64,000 bases of DNA from Takakia lepidozioides (GCA_030704615.1 CM060732.1:60431053-60495052), one strand, 5' to 3'. Numbered from the stretch's first letter, positions 45,472 to 57,479 are shown. Notes: generated by a model not told the origin, from the letters alone. A program made the numbers and translations.

Positions 45472-48400
45472 TTATGCTCTCTGCAAAGCAACTGAAACAC
45501 GTTGTCGATAGTAGGCGACAAGGACGGAGGCATGTGGGATGCCAGTGGACCCACTCTTGGTTGCATGATGTGCATATGTCCGCAGGAAATCGTTGAAGTG
45601 TCGGTGCAATGAGCCAAATATTTCGACCGCCAGTGGAAGAAATGTGTCGGTGGGGTGACGATCGCTGTAGTCGCGCTCCTTGGCCTGGGCTGCTACAGTG
45701 ACTGTCGTGCCTGGTGTGGTAGCTGTACGAGATAGCAGATCCGCTCGAGTAGGGTCGGCGAGAACGACATCTGCTAAGGTACGCAAACTATCTCTAGATA
45801 GGACGATGTCAACACGGCGGCGTGTAGAGTGGGACGTGAGCGTGGGTTGTAGATGTGGTTGCTCACGCAGTACATGATACCCTACCTCCCGAGCAATAGA
45901 TGTCACCGCATCGCGAACCATATCATGAGGCGTAGTGTGCTCACCACCACATGGACAGCGAAGGAGATGGATGGCAAGGTCATCGATGGGCTGAAGACAG
46001 ACGCAGCACTGAAGGCCCAATGCCGAAGGATGAGGCAAACCGAGTCGAAGGCGGAGCGCAGTAGTGAGAATAGGGGATGAGAGGCGAAAATGTGCGATAG
46101 TGGGTCGTACTGTCAACCATGCCCCTGCTCCGGGTCCCGCGCATGATAGAAGTCTGGCTCGATGCAACTCAGAAGAAGCACTTGAGAGCATGCCGGAAAA
46201 GGAATCATGGTGCACGCGCTCGGAAATGGACTCCTGAAGATGGTCGAGGCCTTGAGCAACCAACTGTTCAAATGGTGGTAGACATGCTCGCGTCGGTGCC
46301 GGAAGAAGATCTCGTGCAGAGCGGAGATGCTGCTGGAAGGGTAAAATGCCACTGTCGACATGTGCAACGGCGTCCATAAGGATGGGACGATGGTCACAGA
46401 GAAATCGTGAAGCGAGGGCTGGCGCCACCAATGCCCAACTGCCGAGGAAAGCTGATGGGGCGGTAGTGACAGTGGACAAAAGACCCACACCACCGGAAGA
46501 GATGGGCAAGGTGGCTTGCTGTCGTGGCAAAAGTCCCTGAGCACCCTCCAGATCTCCTGGTCCTAACAATCTCTCGAAGATAGTCATCATGGTAGTATCA
46601 AACCCAGATAAGAGGTGTAGGAAATCTGGGCTGGGTGGAATAGTGCGCAAGAGATATGAGGGACGCTGAAGGAAACATTTGGTCAAGATTCCATATGCTA
46701 CCTGTACATCTCCGAGCCTAGGAAGGAGATCGGCGTGGGTGGCATCCTGGTGGAGTGCATCTTCCAAGAAGGACGTTGTGAACTGGGTGGTGCCAAAAGG
46801 GACTCCCAGGATTCTGATGTCATTGGGCGGAGCAATGAAGTGAGCAGGGAGGACAAAATCTGCAGGGAGACTGGACGGAGACCACACTGCACATTTGCGA
46901 GGTTGCACTGAAAGGCCCACGGCAGAGAGTTGGGTGACAAAATGATAGTAAGCTGAAAGTACCTGTGAGGCAGGGCCTACAATGTGCGTGTCGTCTGCCA
47001 CCGACGGAAAAAGACAAGATGAGTGAACTTGTGCAGAAGTCGTGAGGGCGCGGACATGAGCCATGGCAAACAAAGGTCCTCATAAAGGGTCGCCTTGGCG
47101 GGTCCCAACCTCGGACTGAATGATGGAGCACTCACCTAGGCGAGAATGATGACTGTAGTATAGGGGAGTGGTGGATGCATAAAATAATCGAACAAACGGA
47201 ATGAGCTGGTGGAAATCTCCTCCGGCTAAACGGAGCTCCTGAAAGATAGCCGCTCGTGACACAGTGTTGAAAGCGTTGGTGACGTCGACCTGGAGAACCA
47301 CCCAATCCGGATGAAGATCAAGAGCTACACGAATCCCCTGAACCGCCGCCTCGCAACCGCCTGGAGTGACGACCCCGAACTGGTGCGGAAAGAGGTGTCC
47401 GGAGAAGGCATCTCGAAACTGAAGACAAAGTGAACGGCTGACAAGGCGGTAAAGAACCTCTCCAACTGCGATAGGGCGGATGCCAGTACCTGAGGGTTTG
47501 CTCATAGCCAACAATCTGGAGGCCACAAGGAGACGGGCCACTGGGGCAGGGATACGGCCAGCAGCAATAAAGGAGCAAATCTGAAATAGCTGAGAGAAGC
47601 CACTAGCGGAGTCATGTGGAGAAAAACAGTCGCGTAAGTGCTCATACAAGAGACCAGAAGGACCTACCGCTGCAAGATGGGGACTACATATAAAGGCCTG
47701 AGTGAAGACCTCCCGATCTAGCTTGAGATCCTGGTCTGGCTCGAAGTCCTCAACAAAAAGCGGCAGAATATCCTGAGCTGATGGGTGAAAGGCTTCGAGG
47801 GCAGTGACAGTATCCGGTGATGGAGGCGCTGGTGAGGAAGGTGCTAAAGCCTTGGCCGCGCGTGAGTACTCGCCAACGCGGCCTAACATGAGACTATGAC
47901 GAAGTCGCCTGTGGGCCGATGAGGGTGGCTGCGTGGAGGAAGCGGGAGGGGCGCGTGCCGCAAGGGCTAGTGCCCGTAATTGATGCTCATCTTGCAGACT
48001 CTCCCAATCTCCAGATAAAAAACGGCGAAGACGGATGCGCGTCTCTATGTGCCCTGACTGACCGCCACGAGGGGGCAAAACCAAACACCACTGAGGAAAT
48101 AACAAGAAAAGATACCAGTCTGTCTAAGGGTAGACGGAGTGCCAGTTGGAACTCATGACGTAGTGCTACCGGAATTCTTGTATAAAGACGAGGCCTTGGC
48201 AGTCCTAGCTGAAATGCGCCCAGAACATCTAGCGCTGAAAGCCAATGCCAAGCAGAGGCAGGAGGTGGCGCGTGCAAGACACTAGGCTGAAATGGAGAAG
48301 TACCATTTGTGTGGGACTAATGAAGAGCCGCACACGTGCGCTGGTGTCGCGCAAGCCCTCTGATGCGCACAAAAAGACGACCGCAAGCTGGGCATGGGGT

Positions 48401-49117
48401 ATGGTCTGATGGGAGAGGCGCCTGCTGTTGGGTTAAGAGTGATGGGGTCGGCAATGCAGGCTGCACAACTGGAGAAGAAGGCATGTGGAGAGGCTCATGA
48501 CCAAGAGGAGTTGGGCTGCCTTGAAGCCGCTGCCGAGAATGGGATGGAGAACCTGGAGGAGAAGTGACTGGCGTGGGACCTCGAACCCTACCTGAGAGGC
48601 GTAGCGGGGGAGGGCTCAACAGACACTGTGGGAGTTCTTCGGTCGGTGGGACGCCAATGGAAGAACCTGGAATCAGCGGTGGAGAAGACCGTTGTGAAGA
48701 TGACGACTCGTCTTGAACTTGGTGTCTGGAGCTTGGACTCTGGTGCGCATCAGGAACATGTGAGCTAGGGGTAGGGGTACGTTGGCGTTGGGGTCTTCCA
48801 AGAAGAGCAAGTCTTCCAGTAGGAGCAGTTGCGGCTGTGTTCAGCACCTCTCGTTGCTCTGGGGAGCGAACTGCCAGGGATGGTGGAGTAGGCAGTAAAG
48901 GGGTTGTGGTGAGGGCTAGAGTTGGCTGCCTGTACGGCATCGGGGCTGAACGAGCTGGGGGACGAGCCGATCGAGGCCGCCTGACCGGCGTGGGGCCCAC
49001 TGTTGCATAGCGGCCGCTTGCTCGCTTAGCGCTGCTACCGCTGTCGCTACTGCTAACACCTCCACTAAGTTGGCGGCGCTGCAGGCCTTGCCGAGGTTTG
49101 GCGGCGACGCCACTCAT
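45472..49117 (-). pseudogene. R2-like element ORF: zinc finger, RT, restriction-like endonuclease
   Basis: Read from an ATG at 49117, the frame carries a Ser/Pro/Arg-rich region, then CPACGRLFVRIRGLARHQR (zinc finger, about 48332-48394) and a stop at 48317. It continues in the same frame with ASAWHWLSALDVLG, shifts frame near 48110, and has VVLQVDVTNAFNTVSRAAIF (RT motif A) and EVGTRQGDPL (motif B). A single TGA occurs at 47080, then FPSVADDTHIVGPAS (motif C, Ala-Asp-Asp). Near the C terminus are CCVCLQPIDDLAIHLLRCPC (CCHC) and RRVDIVLSRDSLRTLADVVL with AQAKERDY, matching the (K/R)-x-D-[IL]-V, D and K positions of restriction-like endonucleases. With only about three lesions it is a recent copy. 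Confidence 0.8.
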
Positions 49118-49573
49118 CGTACTTATCGTGTCCACGCACGTCAAACTCCAAGACCTTCTTCTTCCCTGCTCCCGGCAATCGATATGGGATAATTTTGTCG
49201 TAGTATGGACTTCCCTCACAAGGGGAAGGGTATTATTACCACCTCTGAAACTTCCAAACTCTTCCTTTGCTACAGAGCTCCGCTTGCTGCTGTCTCCATA
49301 CCCCGGGAACTGTCTCAATGCTTCTTCTTCTGCAGAGCTTGCAGCAAAGGGATGCTTCAAGCAAGCAAGTGCGGATTGGGTGATGCAGAGTTCACCGTGG
49401 GCTTTGTGGGATCCGACCCACTGCTGAGGAACTCTTCTTGTCTCTCTCGCCGAAATCCCACAGGCAAAGTTGTATGCGGATGATAAGGGACGTCGAACTT
49501 CCGGAATATGCACCAGACGATTTTGAGAAGGAGACAAGACCCTCGGCGGATTGGAGGAGCGATGAGCACTTAT

Positions 49574-49690
49574 TCTTGGGTTCTAGTTTTGTTTCCTCTC
49601 ATGTTTTCTTCCATTTTGTCCCATAAGCTCTATAAGCTTTCCGCGGACGTTATAAAGCACCATTTCATTTCATTTCTCTCCCTCTATGGT
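49574..49690 (+). repeat. LINE-B 3' tail, distal half of the split copy
   Basis: Reads ctcatgttttcttccatttt, then gtcccataagctctataagc and tttccgcggacgttataaag. It corresponds to the tail after the ORF2 stop in the uninterrupted copy at 33405-33515, and so continues the LINE-B that ends at 45123. Confidence 0.8.
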
Positions 49691-49699
49691 ACGGCAAAC

Positions 49700-50404
49700 G
49701 TCTTCTGAGTACATTCTTTGGAGGGATGAGAGATGATCTCAGATGGGCATGCATCATGACAGAGGTGAATAAGGCAACCGTAATGCTTATATAATGATGT
49801 TGGAGACTTGGCATTGAAATCTTGTACTAGAATCTAGTGTTGTTAGAGAGTGACAAGCATCCATTGGAGAATTGTGTCTAGTCTCTACCTATTCTGGTAT
49901 TTGCAGCAAAGGTTTACCAACACACCGCCAGTGAGAGAAAACACAACTGCTGATGGGAGAGTGGTTTAGTAGAATTTGTTGCATCCTAGTTATGAAGAAT
50001 TTACAAATAGAGAGAGTGGGGGTGTGAGAATACACTTTGGCAAGACAAAGATGAGATGCAATTTCACTGGAAGAGGGAAAAACGTCGGTGACGGAAGGTA
50101 GTAATGTTCTCATTTTGCGGTGGCAGTAGACATTAATTTGGATAGGATGGACCAGTTAGTGTGGGCTCCTTAGTGTGAAGCCTCTTCTTTTCTCTACAAT
50201 GGCCGTTTCATGTCCAGTGATCATCAACTCCATGGCTCTCTATTCCTAAACATTCATCAGGAACTGAATCATCCTCTGAATGCAAGTGTCTAAGGCATGA
50301 AAAACAGATTAGTGGGTGAACACCTTAGAACAGATGCAAATGCGAGTCTTAATTAGAGGCGGAAGACAGGGTTGGCGACCTGTGTTGCACCATTGCTAGC
50401 GGTG
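49700..50404. other. No gene recognised
   Basis: Unannotated single-copy-looking sequence between the LINE-B tail and the pogo-like element; only short frames without recognisable motifs. Confidence 0.4.
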
Positions 50405-51881
50405 CAGTCTGCCCTGGATAAATGTTAACCGTCGGGAGTACGAAAAAAATAACATTTAGACAAGGTTAACACATTAACACTTATGAAGGGGTTAATTATA
50501 GCACATTAAAATTTACAGAAAACAAATATAAGATTTATGAAATTAACACTCATGAAACAAAGTGTTATTATATGGAGTCATTCAGTTATGGGTAGGAAAT
50601 ATGAATCGATTGTGGTCTGATGAGTATCTCTAATATGCATATCATCCAGTTCTTTCTCGAGGCGTGTCATGGCTAAAATAGTTGTCATAACGTCATAAGG
50701 TCTTTGTTCCAAATATTGAAAAATTGTAGCTATGGCCATTTTGGCATCCTTGGATCAACGTATTCGCTTCTGATCTGATCGCTTTATTATTACCTCTTGC
50801 TTACTTTCCAGTCTCTTGATTGGTTATGTTTTAGGATGTAATCTTATCATAATCTAATCTAGTGGGAACTTATAATTATGGAGCATATCTCGTGTTGGGT
50901 GAAGCCTTTATGGTGCACTTAACATTTATTGAGGGCAAATTAACCCTTGAGTTCCCAAGCGACCTGAATCGGGTCACTTTGAATTTGCAGGTCGTCCTAA
51001 TTTTTGCAGATCTAATCTGATGGGGCCCACTCCTAAAGCTTTAATGACAAGGGATTTGTCTCGAGTATGATGCAAAAAACAAAAGCTACGACCTACAAAA
51101 AATATCTTAGATCTCTCATTTACGTTTTGGGGCCTGAAAAGGGCTTGTTGACCGCTGACGTGGCAGTAAACAAGCCCAAAACAGATTGCACTCCAAAGGC
51201 CATTTTTGGCAGAAAATTAGCAATTTTGGAAAAAGCACTTCACTGTGGTGTGTGAGCATTACATACACACATCCACCATTGGGTTTTAAGAAATTTGTAG
51301 AAAAAAAAAGTACTTCATTTGGAGGCACATTTTCTCTTGTCAATTTTGAGATTTCAACCCCCATGTAATTGCATGCATAGCAACCATAGGTGAAAAAATC
51401 AGTTGGACCTGCAATTTAGTGGGGTCATAGCCACTCCACTATTGATTTGGAAATGGTGGGTCTTGGGGCAAGCAAAATTGGATAAAGTTGGGTTTTGATT
51501 TGGTCAAACCAATTTCTTTCTCACTTTTTTTTTGGGACCTGATATTTGAGGTCTGGGCCAACGCTATAATCTCACAATTTCCACGGTGGACTTGGCTCAT
51601 TTTTTGGTATGTCATGCATAAATGAGCTGGGCCCATTGCTATAATGCTGGAATGTCTGGATGATTTTTGGTAGGTTTCTAGGGGCAAATTACTGCAGCTG
51701 GGTACCCAAAATTGGTAAAATGTCAAAAAAGGGCTTGGGAACTTAAGGGTTAACAAAGAGGGACAATTGTTAAGAAATAACACTTAACATTTGCTAGTGT
51801 GCACTAGTAGGGGAGTAAAATTTTCTTAACATTTATGGTAGTTTAACGTTTATAGAGGTAACATTTATCCAGGGCAGACTG
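50405..51881. mobile_element. Non-autonomous DNA transposon, pogo/Lemi-like terminal repeats
   Basis: Terminal inverted repeats of 25 bp match at 24 positions: cagtctgccctggataaatg at the left end and the reverse complement at 51857-51881. The ends start CAGT and contain subterminal taacattta-type repeats, as in pogo/Tc1-mariner relatives of plants. The right flank has TA next to the terminus; the left flank reads TG, so a TA target duplication may have mutated. The 1477-bp interior is AT-rich and has no recognisable transposase. Similarity between the flanks (ttgctag on each side) may extend the repeats. Confidence 0.6.
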
Positions 51882-52475
51882 TACTAGCAACGTTCACCTC
51901 CAAAATATCTTGCCCCAGAGGCATTCCAACATGTTTTCTCGTGTCGGCCCGGTGGAGAGATTGAGAGTCGTCTGGGTTGGGCATTTTTTTTTCTTAACCA
52001 AGTCCGCGTCTGGATCCGGGTTTTTGAGATTGGGAAAATTTGCGGGTCGGGGTATTTGAACACAAGGTCCGGGTAGTTGCTGGAAAATATCAACTGATTC
52101 ACGAGTTCAGATCCGGGTCCTAATTAAATGATTAAATAAATTAGAAAAATGAGATTAATTAGAAAAAAAAAATTGTTTTTAGTTGGAAAAAAATTCGAAT
52201 GGTGAATTTTATTTTAGGACATATTCCTTCAAGATGTACCAGAATATATATGGCTCCTTCACAAATTACATACATGATGACACAAGAATTAGAATAGAAT
52301 TTGAGGTCCACCCATCAATTTCAACTCTTGAACATATTAAGAAAAGTAATATGAATCATAGATCACTATTAGCTAAAAGACCGCATATCAATAATCACGC
52401 CTCTCATTCTAGATTAATAGCGTCTTGAATGCAATGCGGGACCCACACATGGTGGAGCCCTAAAAAATGAGAAGG

Positions 52476-53387
52476 TCACCCCGTCCCACCCGGTCCATGG
52501 GTCTGGGGGATGGTCTGCAGCATGTTGGGTCTCTTCATGCCCCACCAGCAGACCCGCAGGCCAGCAGATTGGGAGCCGGTTAGGGAGCCGTCAGTATAAA
52601 GAGAGTTGGTTGGGGGGTATTTGAGGGGTGGAATTTGTTGGCATAATGGGGGGGCACCGAGAGCAGATATTAAGCAGGGGGTGGGGGAGGGGGGGCATGG
52701 TAGCGCCCTTGTCCAGGTTTTGCATGGGTTAATCCTGGGAGTTGGGCTAGGAGTAGTACGGTATGGGGATAGGTGCGGGAAGGTTGTGACCTTCATGTCA
52801 TGTGTACCCACTAGTAGGCAGTTGAGGTAGGCGGGGAAGTCCGGGGTATGAGGGGGGGGGGTACTTTGAACATGCAACACCAAGGTTAGGGTGGGCTCCG
52901 AGTATTTGAGGTATTAGGGGAGGGCGGGGCGTGCACGTATCGGAGCTGGTTTGGTTCAATGGCGGCTAGAGGTGTGACCCTGGGGGGGGTGGGAGAAGAG
53001 GGTGTCAGGGGTCGGGTAACATTTGCTACATGAGTATAAGGATAGTGATGATAGATGGAGAGGAGTAGGCCGAAATATGAGCCCATTGAAGAGCTTCTTG
53101 CGCGCGGAGACCTGGTGGCAGGTGGGCAAGGCCCTTGCCAGTCCAGGTATGTTGTGTGGCGGATCCAGAGGCTCCAAAGATGCAGTCACGATAGTAAGGG
53201 CTGGAGTATAATGATAACTCCATAGGGCACGTGAGCGAGCTTGAGTAATAAAAGTGTGTGAGTTGAAATGAGATGATGAGGAGTGCAGAATGTCTGAGGG
53301 GATGGTATTGTGGATATAAGCTTGTGTTAGTTTGAGGGGGGTGCGAGGTTTTTCTAGGGGAGGTATCACACAAGTATCAGTCGACAA
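52476..53387 (-). pseudogene. LINE-type RNase H domain remnant
   Basis: The minus strand encodes NSLYTDGSLTGSQSAGLRVC near 52560-52620, resembling the first RNase H motif (Y-T-D-G-S-x-x-x-x-x-x-A-G) of non-LTR retrotransposons. Upstream frames down to 53387 are Pro/Ser/Thr-rich and broken, without a confident RT motif. An old relic. Confidence 0.35.
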
Positions 53388-53784
53388 GCCAAAAAAATTA
53401 TGTAGCCAAATCTTATCTGGGTGGCTGCAACTAGCTTGTGTATGAGGATGAAGTGAAGTATCTGTGCCATAGCCAAGCCAATTTGTCGTTGGGAATTAAT
53501 CCAATGTAACTTCCATTTTGGGCATAGATGTTGGACATACGGTGGCTAGAGCGTATTATGGGGGAAGCATGCATGATGTCTTTGTCTGGGTTGTAGTCTA
53601 TGATACATATATGTACATCCGGAGCAACTAAGGGGTTGTGAATGTAAGTAGTTTCATTACTTTATGTTACAATTTAGTCTTTATGATTTTTATCATATGA
53701 AACAGCTTATAATGTTTTGCAATCTCACAATAGTTTTTGTGGTTGAAACAATGTGCAGAAATTGAAGGCTTGAGCACATTAGAT

Positions 53785-54470
53785 GATACTAGGGTAGTCT
53801 GTGCCGTTGGCCCAAGTGTCCAGTGACACCTAAGTCCAAGTGCAATCCCCTAAGTATCTAGAGACCCTCTTGTTTGGAGATCTAGGCCTAGGGTAGCCTG
53901 CGCCATTGGCCCATGTGTTAAGAATTGAAATCTAAGTCCAAGTGCAATCCCCTATGTATTCAAGTAGCGTCTCCTATGTCAAGGCCCACGTGTGAAGAAT
54001 TGAAATCTAAGCCGAAGTGCAATTTCTTATGTATCCAAGTGGGTCTCCTATGTCGAGGCCCAAGTGTGACCTCTATTGTAGCCTATGTCATTGGCCCATG
54101 TGTGAAGAATTGAAAGTGCAATCTTCTATTCTTGAATCCAAGTGCATCTCCCATGTACAGGCCCAAGTGTCCAATGTCATCTAAGTCCAAGTGCAATCAC
54201 ACACATAGATATATATATATATATATATACATCTCAACGTGACAAAACAAACAAATAAACAAACAAATCGTCTTAATTCATATATTGACTAGGGTAGCAT
54301 GTGCCGTTGGCCCAAGTGTCCCAAGTGTCATCTAAGTCCAAGTGCAATCCCTTATGTATCCAGAAACCCTACAGTTTAGGAGATTTGGGGTAGCCTGTGC
54401 CATTGGCCCATATGTGAAGAATTGAAATTTAAGCCTAAGTGCAATCTCATATGTATCCAAGTTCGTCTTA
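53785..54470 (+). repeat. Minisatellite-like array abutting the Ty3 5' LTR
   Basis: Imperfect repeats with shared phrases gggtagcctg(t/c)gccattgg, cccatgtgtgaagaattgaa, ctaagtccaagtgcaatc and ctatgtatccaag. Unit length is variable, about 80-150 bp, with roughly six to seven units. A (TA)n run lies at about 54211-54228. The array stops at the first base of the LTR. Confidence 0.75.
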
Positions 54471-54479
54471 TATCATTTC

Positions 54480-54865
54480 TGTAACAGGGTAGAATCTAGA
54501 AGGTTCTAGATAGAGGAGGAAAGTTCCCTAGAAGTTTCCAGAATAATTAGGAATGATCCTAAGAAGTTTGACTTGAGGCTCTCAAGTCAAACCTCTAAGA
54601 TATTCATATTATGGAGAATATGTCAAACCTATGAAGGTTGACTTTAGGAAGTATCTTTGATAAAGTCATATTGTGGAGAATATGTCAAACCTACGAAGGT
54701 TGACTTCAGGAAGCTTTGACTTGAGGCTCTCAAGTCAAACCTTTAAAATAATCATATTGTGAAGGGTATATAAATCTGCAATGAAAGCCTAGAAGGCATC
54801 GAGTTGTTTTGGGAAAAAATTGAGAAGTACTTCTATTCTAGTTTGTGTAGATCCTGGGTGTTACA
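54480..54865 (+). repeat. 5' LTR of the Ty3 element
   Basis: Starts TGTAACAGGG and ends GGGTGTTACA, so it has 7-bp inverted ends and is 386 bp long. The interior contains a repeated segment with tcaagtcaaacct and gaagg/ttgact-type units. The right border was chosen because the primer-binding site begins two bases later. Confidence 0.7.
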
Positions 54866-54866
54866 A

Positions 54867-54879
54867 TGGTATCAGAGCC
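54867..54879 (+). promoter_or_regulatory. Primer-binding site for initiator Met tRNA
   Basis: tggtatcagagcc, complementary to the 3' end of plant initiator methionine tRNA, the usual primer for plant LTR retrotransposons. It confirms the LTR border and the plus orientation. Confidence 0.85.
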
Positions 54880-55028
54880 TAGTCTTTCTTAAAATTGGGA
54901 GTAAATACCTTCTTTAGGAGGATTCGATTAAGATGATTTTCTTTTTTTTAGAGATTTTTGTTTTTAATATTTTTAAGTGCTGAATAGATAGTAATGATGG
55001 TGCGTCATAACGATCGTATAAAAAATTT

Positions 55029-55448
55029 ATGAACTTAAATCAACCCTCTTTCCGTGATTTTCCTTCGGAGTGTGAGTTTAAAATTATTTGTCATCGTAAA
55101 GCAGAAATTAGAGATATGATACTACAGAGATTTGGAGAGGAACAATATCAAGAAGTGTTACAAAACCCACGACCTGTCGTTTTTCCTATAATTAGAAATT
55201 GGAAGGTATACATATGTGTATATACATAATTCATGGATCGAGATAGACATTTTTCGCCTAATTTTCCACCGCCAAATGTATTTAGTATCAATGTGCGCGT
55301 CATCGACAAACATCATCTTGTAAGATTTTTAGTTGCAGAATTTGGAATAGAATTCATGAACATTGTCATGAGTTCAAACGTCCCTTTTGTATTACCAATA
55401 GTCACGTACTGGATGGTTTGGGATTGCACTATTTATATACTGTATTAG
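55029..55448 (+). pseudogene. Leader segment with a duplicated ~45-residue module
   Basis: Two neighbouring frames (55029-55229 and 55233-55448) encode related modules. The first reads FKIICHRKAEIRDMI, RFGEEQYQEV and VVFPIIRNW. The second reads FSINVRVIDKHHLV, EFGIEFMNIV and FVLPIVTYW. Shared spacing of F-x-I, F-G, V and P-I-V-x-x-W suggests a tandem duplication. The position between the LTR and gag is unusual. No known domain is recognised. Confidence 0.4.
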
Positions 55449-55732
55449 GATAAGAGAATAGAAATAGTATACATTAATTTTAGAAGACAAACACCACGAA
55501 GGAAGGAGTAGTGGAGCAAAATGACGGACAATGAAGAAATGGTGGACAAAGCACACATTACTCATCAAGCCAATGATCAGATGGTGTGGATAATGGAGCG
55601 CTTATACGAATTGCATAATGCTCTTGTCACGACCCAACAACAAAACAACGTATTGATGGAGAAGCTTAAACAAGTGAGACAATGAACCGCCCCGGGACTG
55701 GTTGAAATGGGTTAGATACGTTACTGCAAAAG

Positions 55733-56603
55733 ATGACTAAGACGTGCAAGATCGAGCCGTATAAAAGAAGTCGCGTCATGGGAGTGCTAGAAGGATGGAT
55801 TTATCGAATGGAGGTACATCTGTCATATTTCCCTACATCAAGCGATTCGGACCACGGAATGTTCATACGATTTTTTTTTACTCGACAATGCTTCAACATG
55901 GTTACAGACATGGGAGATAAGACAGATTGCAAAAAGAGAACCTTTACTATGGAGCACCTTGAAAGCGGAACTGCTCCAACAATTCAAGGCAGTAGATGCT
56001 GTTACAACTGCTCAAATGAAATTATGAAATTTGGAACAACGCGGGAGTGTGCAAAATTACATAGAAGATTTTTTGAATCTTCAGGTCCAAATCGAAGACA
56101 TGAGTCCTGCAGAAGCTTTAGACAACTTCAAAAGAGGATTGAAGAAGAAAATTCAATGAGAGGTAATTTTACGCAACCCGGTTGATGTCTATGAAGCAAT
56201 TTCATTGGCCCAAAAGATTGAAGGGACGATACCAAGATACGACAAAGGTATACACGTTCCATTGGACCAATACAGACCAACGCCTATAGAGCTTGGAAAT
56301 CTTCAAAGACGGGATAACCTCCAATACTCTAAAATAAATAGGCCGAGAATCAGATATGGGGAAGATAACACATAGCGGCGAATAAAATTGAATGACAAGG
56401 ATGTGACCTCCTCAACATTCTCACGAACAGAAGGACAAAGGGAAACTAGACAATGTTACAACTGTGGAAAATACGGACATCTTGCAGCCAACTGCCGAAG
56501 TGGAAAGTACAATCAACAAACTTATCGAAGACCTCTTAACAGTTTAAGGAAAGGAGAAGATAGCGAACATCACAATGAGCAGGAAAACGAGGACAACCAG
56601 TAA
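55733..56603 (+). pseudogene. Ty3 gag, frameshifted, with CCHC zinc knuckle
   Basis: The first frame has GVLEGWIYRMEVHLSYFPTS, the start of a retrotransposon gag core, then loses frame several times. Later frames show YEAISLAQKIEGTIPRYD. The zinc knuckle CYNCGKYGHLAANC (56454-56495; C-x2-C-x4-H-x4-C) is intact. Gag forms the intracellular capsid that packages the element RNA. Confidence 0.75.
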
Positions 56604-56693
56604 GTAGACCTCGCGGTCTTACTGGTTCTACAAAGAAGAGGAAAGGCGAAGAGACAAATCAATCATGCGGGCAAGAAAGAGACGCAGTTAATT

Positions 56694-57476
56694 GTGGCAG
56701 ATGGAACCTTTGAAAGTATTCATGTGAGAGTGTTGATAGACCCTGGGGCAACAGAAAACTTATTATCTAGAAAGGTTGCCTTGAAACTAGGACTCCCCTT
56801 AGAAAATGATGAAAGAGATGAAGTAGAAATGTCAAATGGACATATAGAGGCCATTGAGACACTACCTAAAAACATAGAGTTGTCGATTGGTAAATATAGA
56901 GAAACCTTAGAATGACAAGTGGTCAGACTGGCTCGATATGGCGTAATATTAGGCATGTCTTGGATGGAATCTCACAACCCTGATGTTGATTGGCGTCGAA
57001 AGATAGTCAAAACCCATAATTGGAAAATATGGGGAGATCGAGTGATGACACCATATCGAAACCTACCATCATTTGTTATAGGTACAACAACTATATGTAA
57101 GAAAGACTTATTATTTGTAGGTTTAATAACAGACGTGGAAAATCCGTAAAAAGACATGAGTGAGGTCCTTATAGAATTATAGAGTGTATTGAAAGAGTTC
57201 AAAGATGTTTTTCCATATGACCTACCAGCACGGCTTCCGCCAAAGAGAAGAGTAGATTATAAGATTGAGGTTGTTCCAAGTAATACTCCTTCTTGTAAAG
57301 TCCCTTATCGATTAGCACCAAACGAGTTGGAAGAATGTAAGGCTCAAGTCGAGGACCTACTATCAAAAAGCTTTATAAGAACAAGTGTATCCCCGTATGG
57401 AGCGCCGATGTTGTTTGTGAAGAAAAAAAATGGAACAATGCGCATGTGCATTGATTATCGGGCACTCAACCAGTAG
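56694..57476 (+). pseudogene. Ty3 protease and N-terminal RT
   Basis: The aspartic protease reads VLIDPGATENLLSRKVALKL; the catalytic D-S/T-G-A is D-P-G-A. After stops near 56915 and 57147, the RT begins [20 protein letters not shown] and [20 protein letters not shown] with [13 protein letters not shown], ending at an in-frame TAG at 57474-57476. Confidence 0.8.
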
Positions 57477-57479
57477 ACA

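Larger units (their letters stand above)
45128..49573 (-). mobile_element. R2-like (restriction-like-endonuclease) non-LTR retrotransposon, nested in LINE-B
   Basis: A minus-strand element of about 4.4 kb interrupts the LINE-B tail: the tail stops after agaacatta(g) at 45123 and resumes near 49574 with attcttgggttctagttttg. A shared ttattctt at each junction is a possible target duplication. Order of parts, 5' to 3': Pro/Ser-rich leader, a C2HC zinc finger, RT, a CCHC element and a PD-(D/E)XK-like endonuclease. This is the single-ORF layout of R2/CRE/NeSL-type elements rather than of LINEs with an apurinic endonuclease. Confidence 0.75.

Noticed and set aside
45680-46544. Plus-strand frames within 45.6-46.6 kb
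   Set aside because: They are antisense shadows of the R2-like element's long minus-strand frame.
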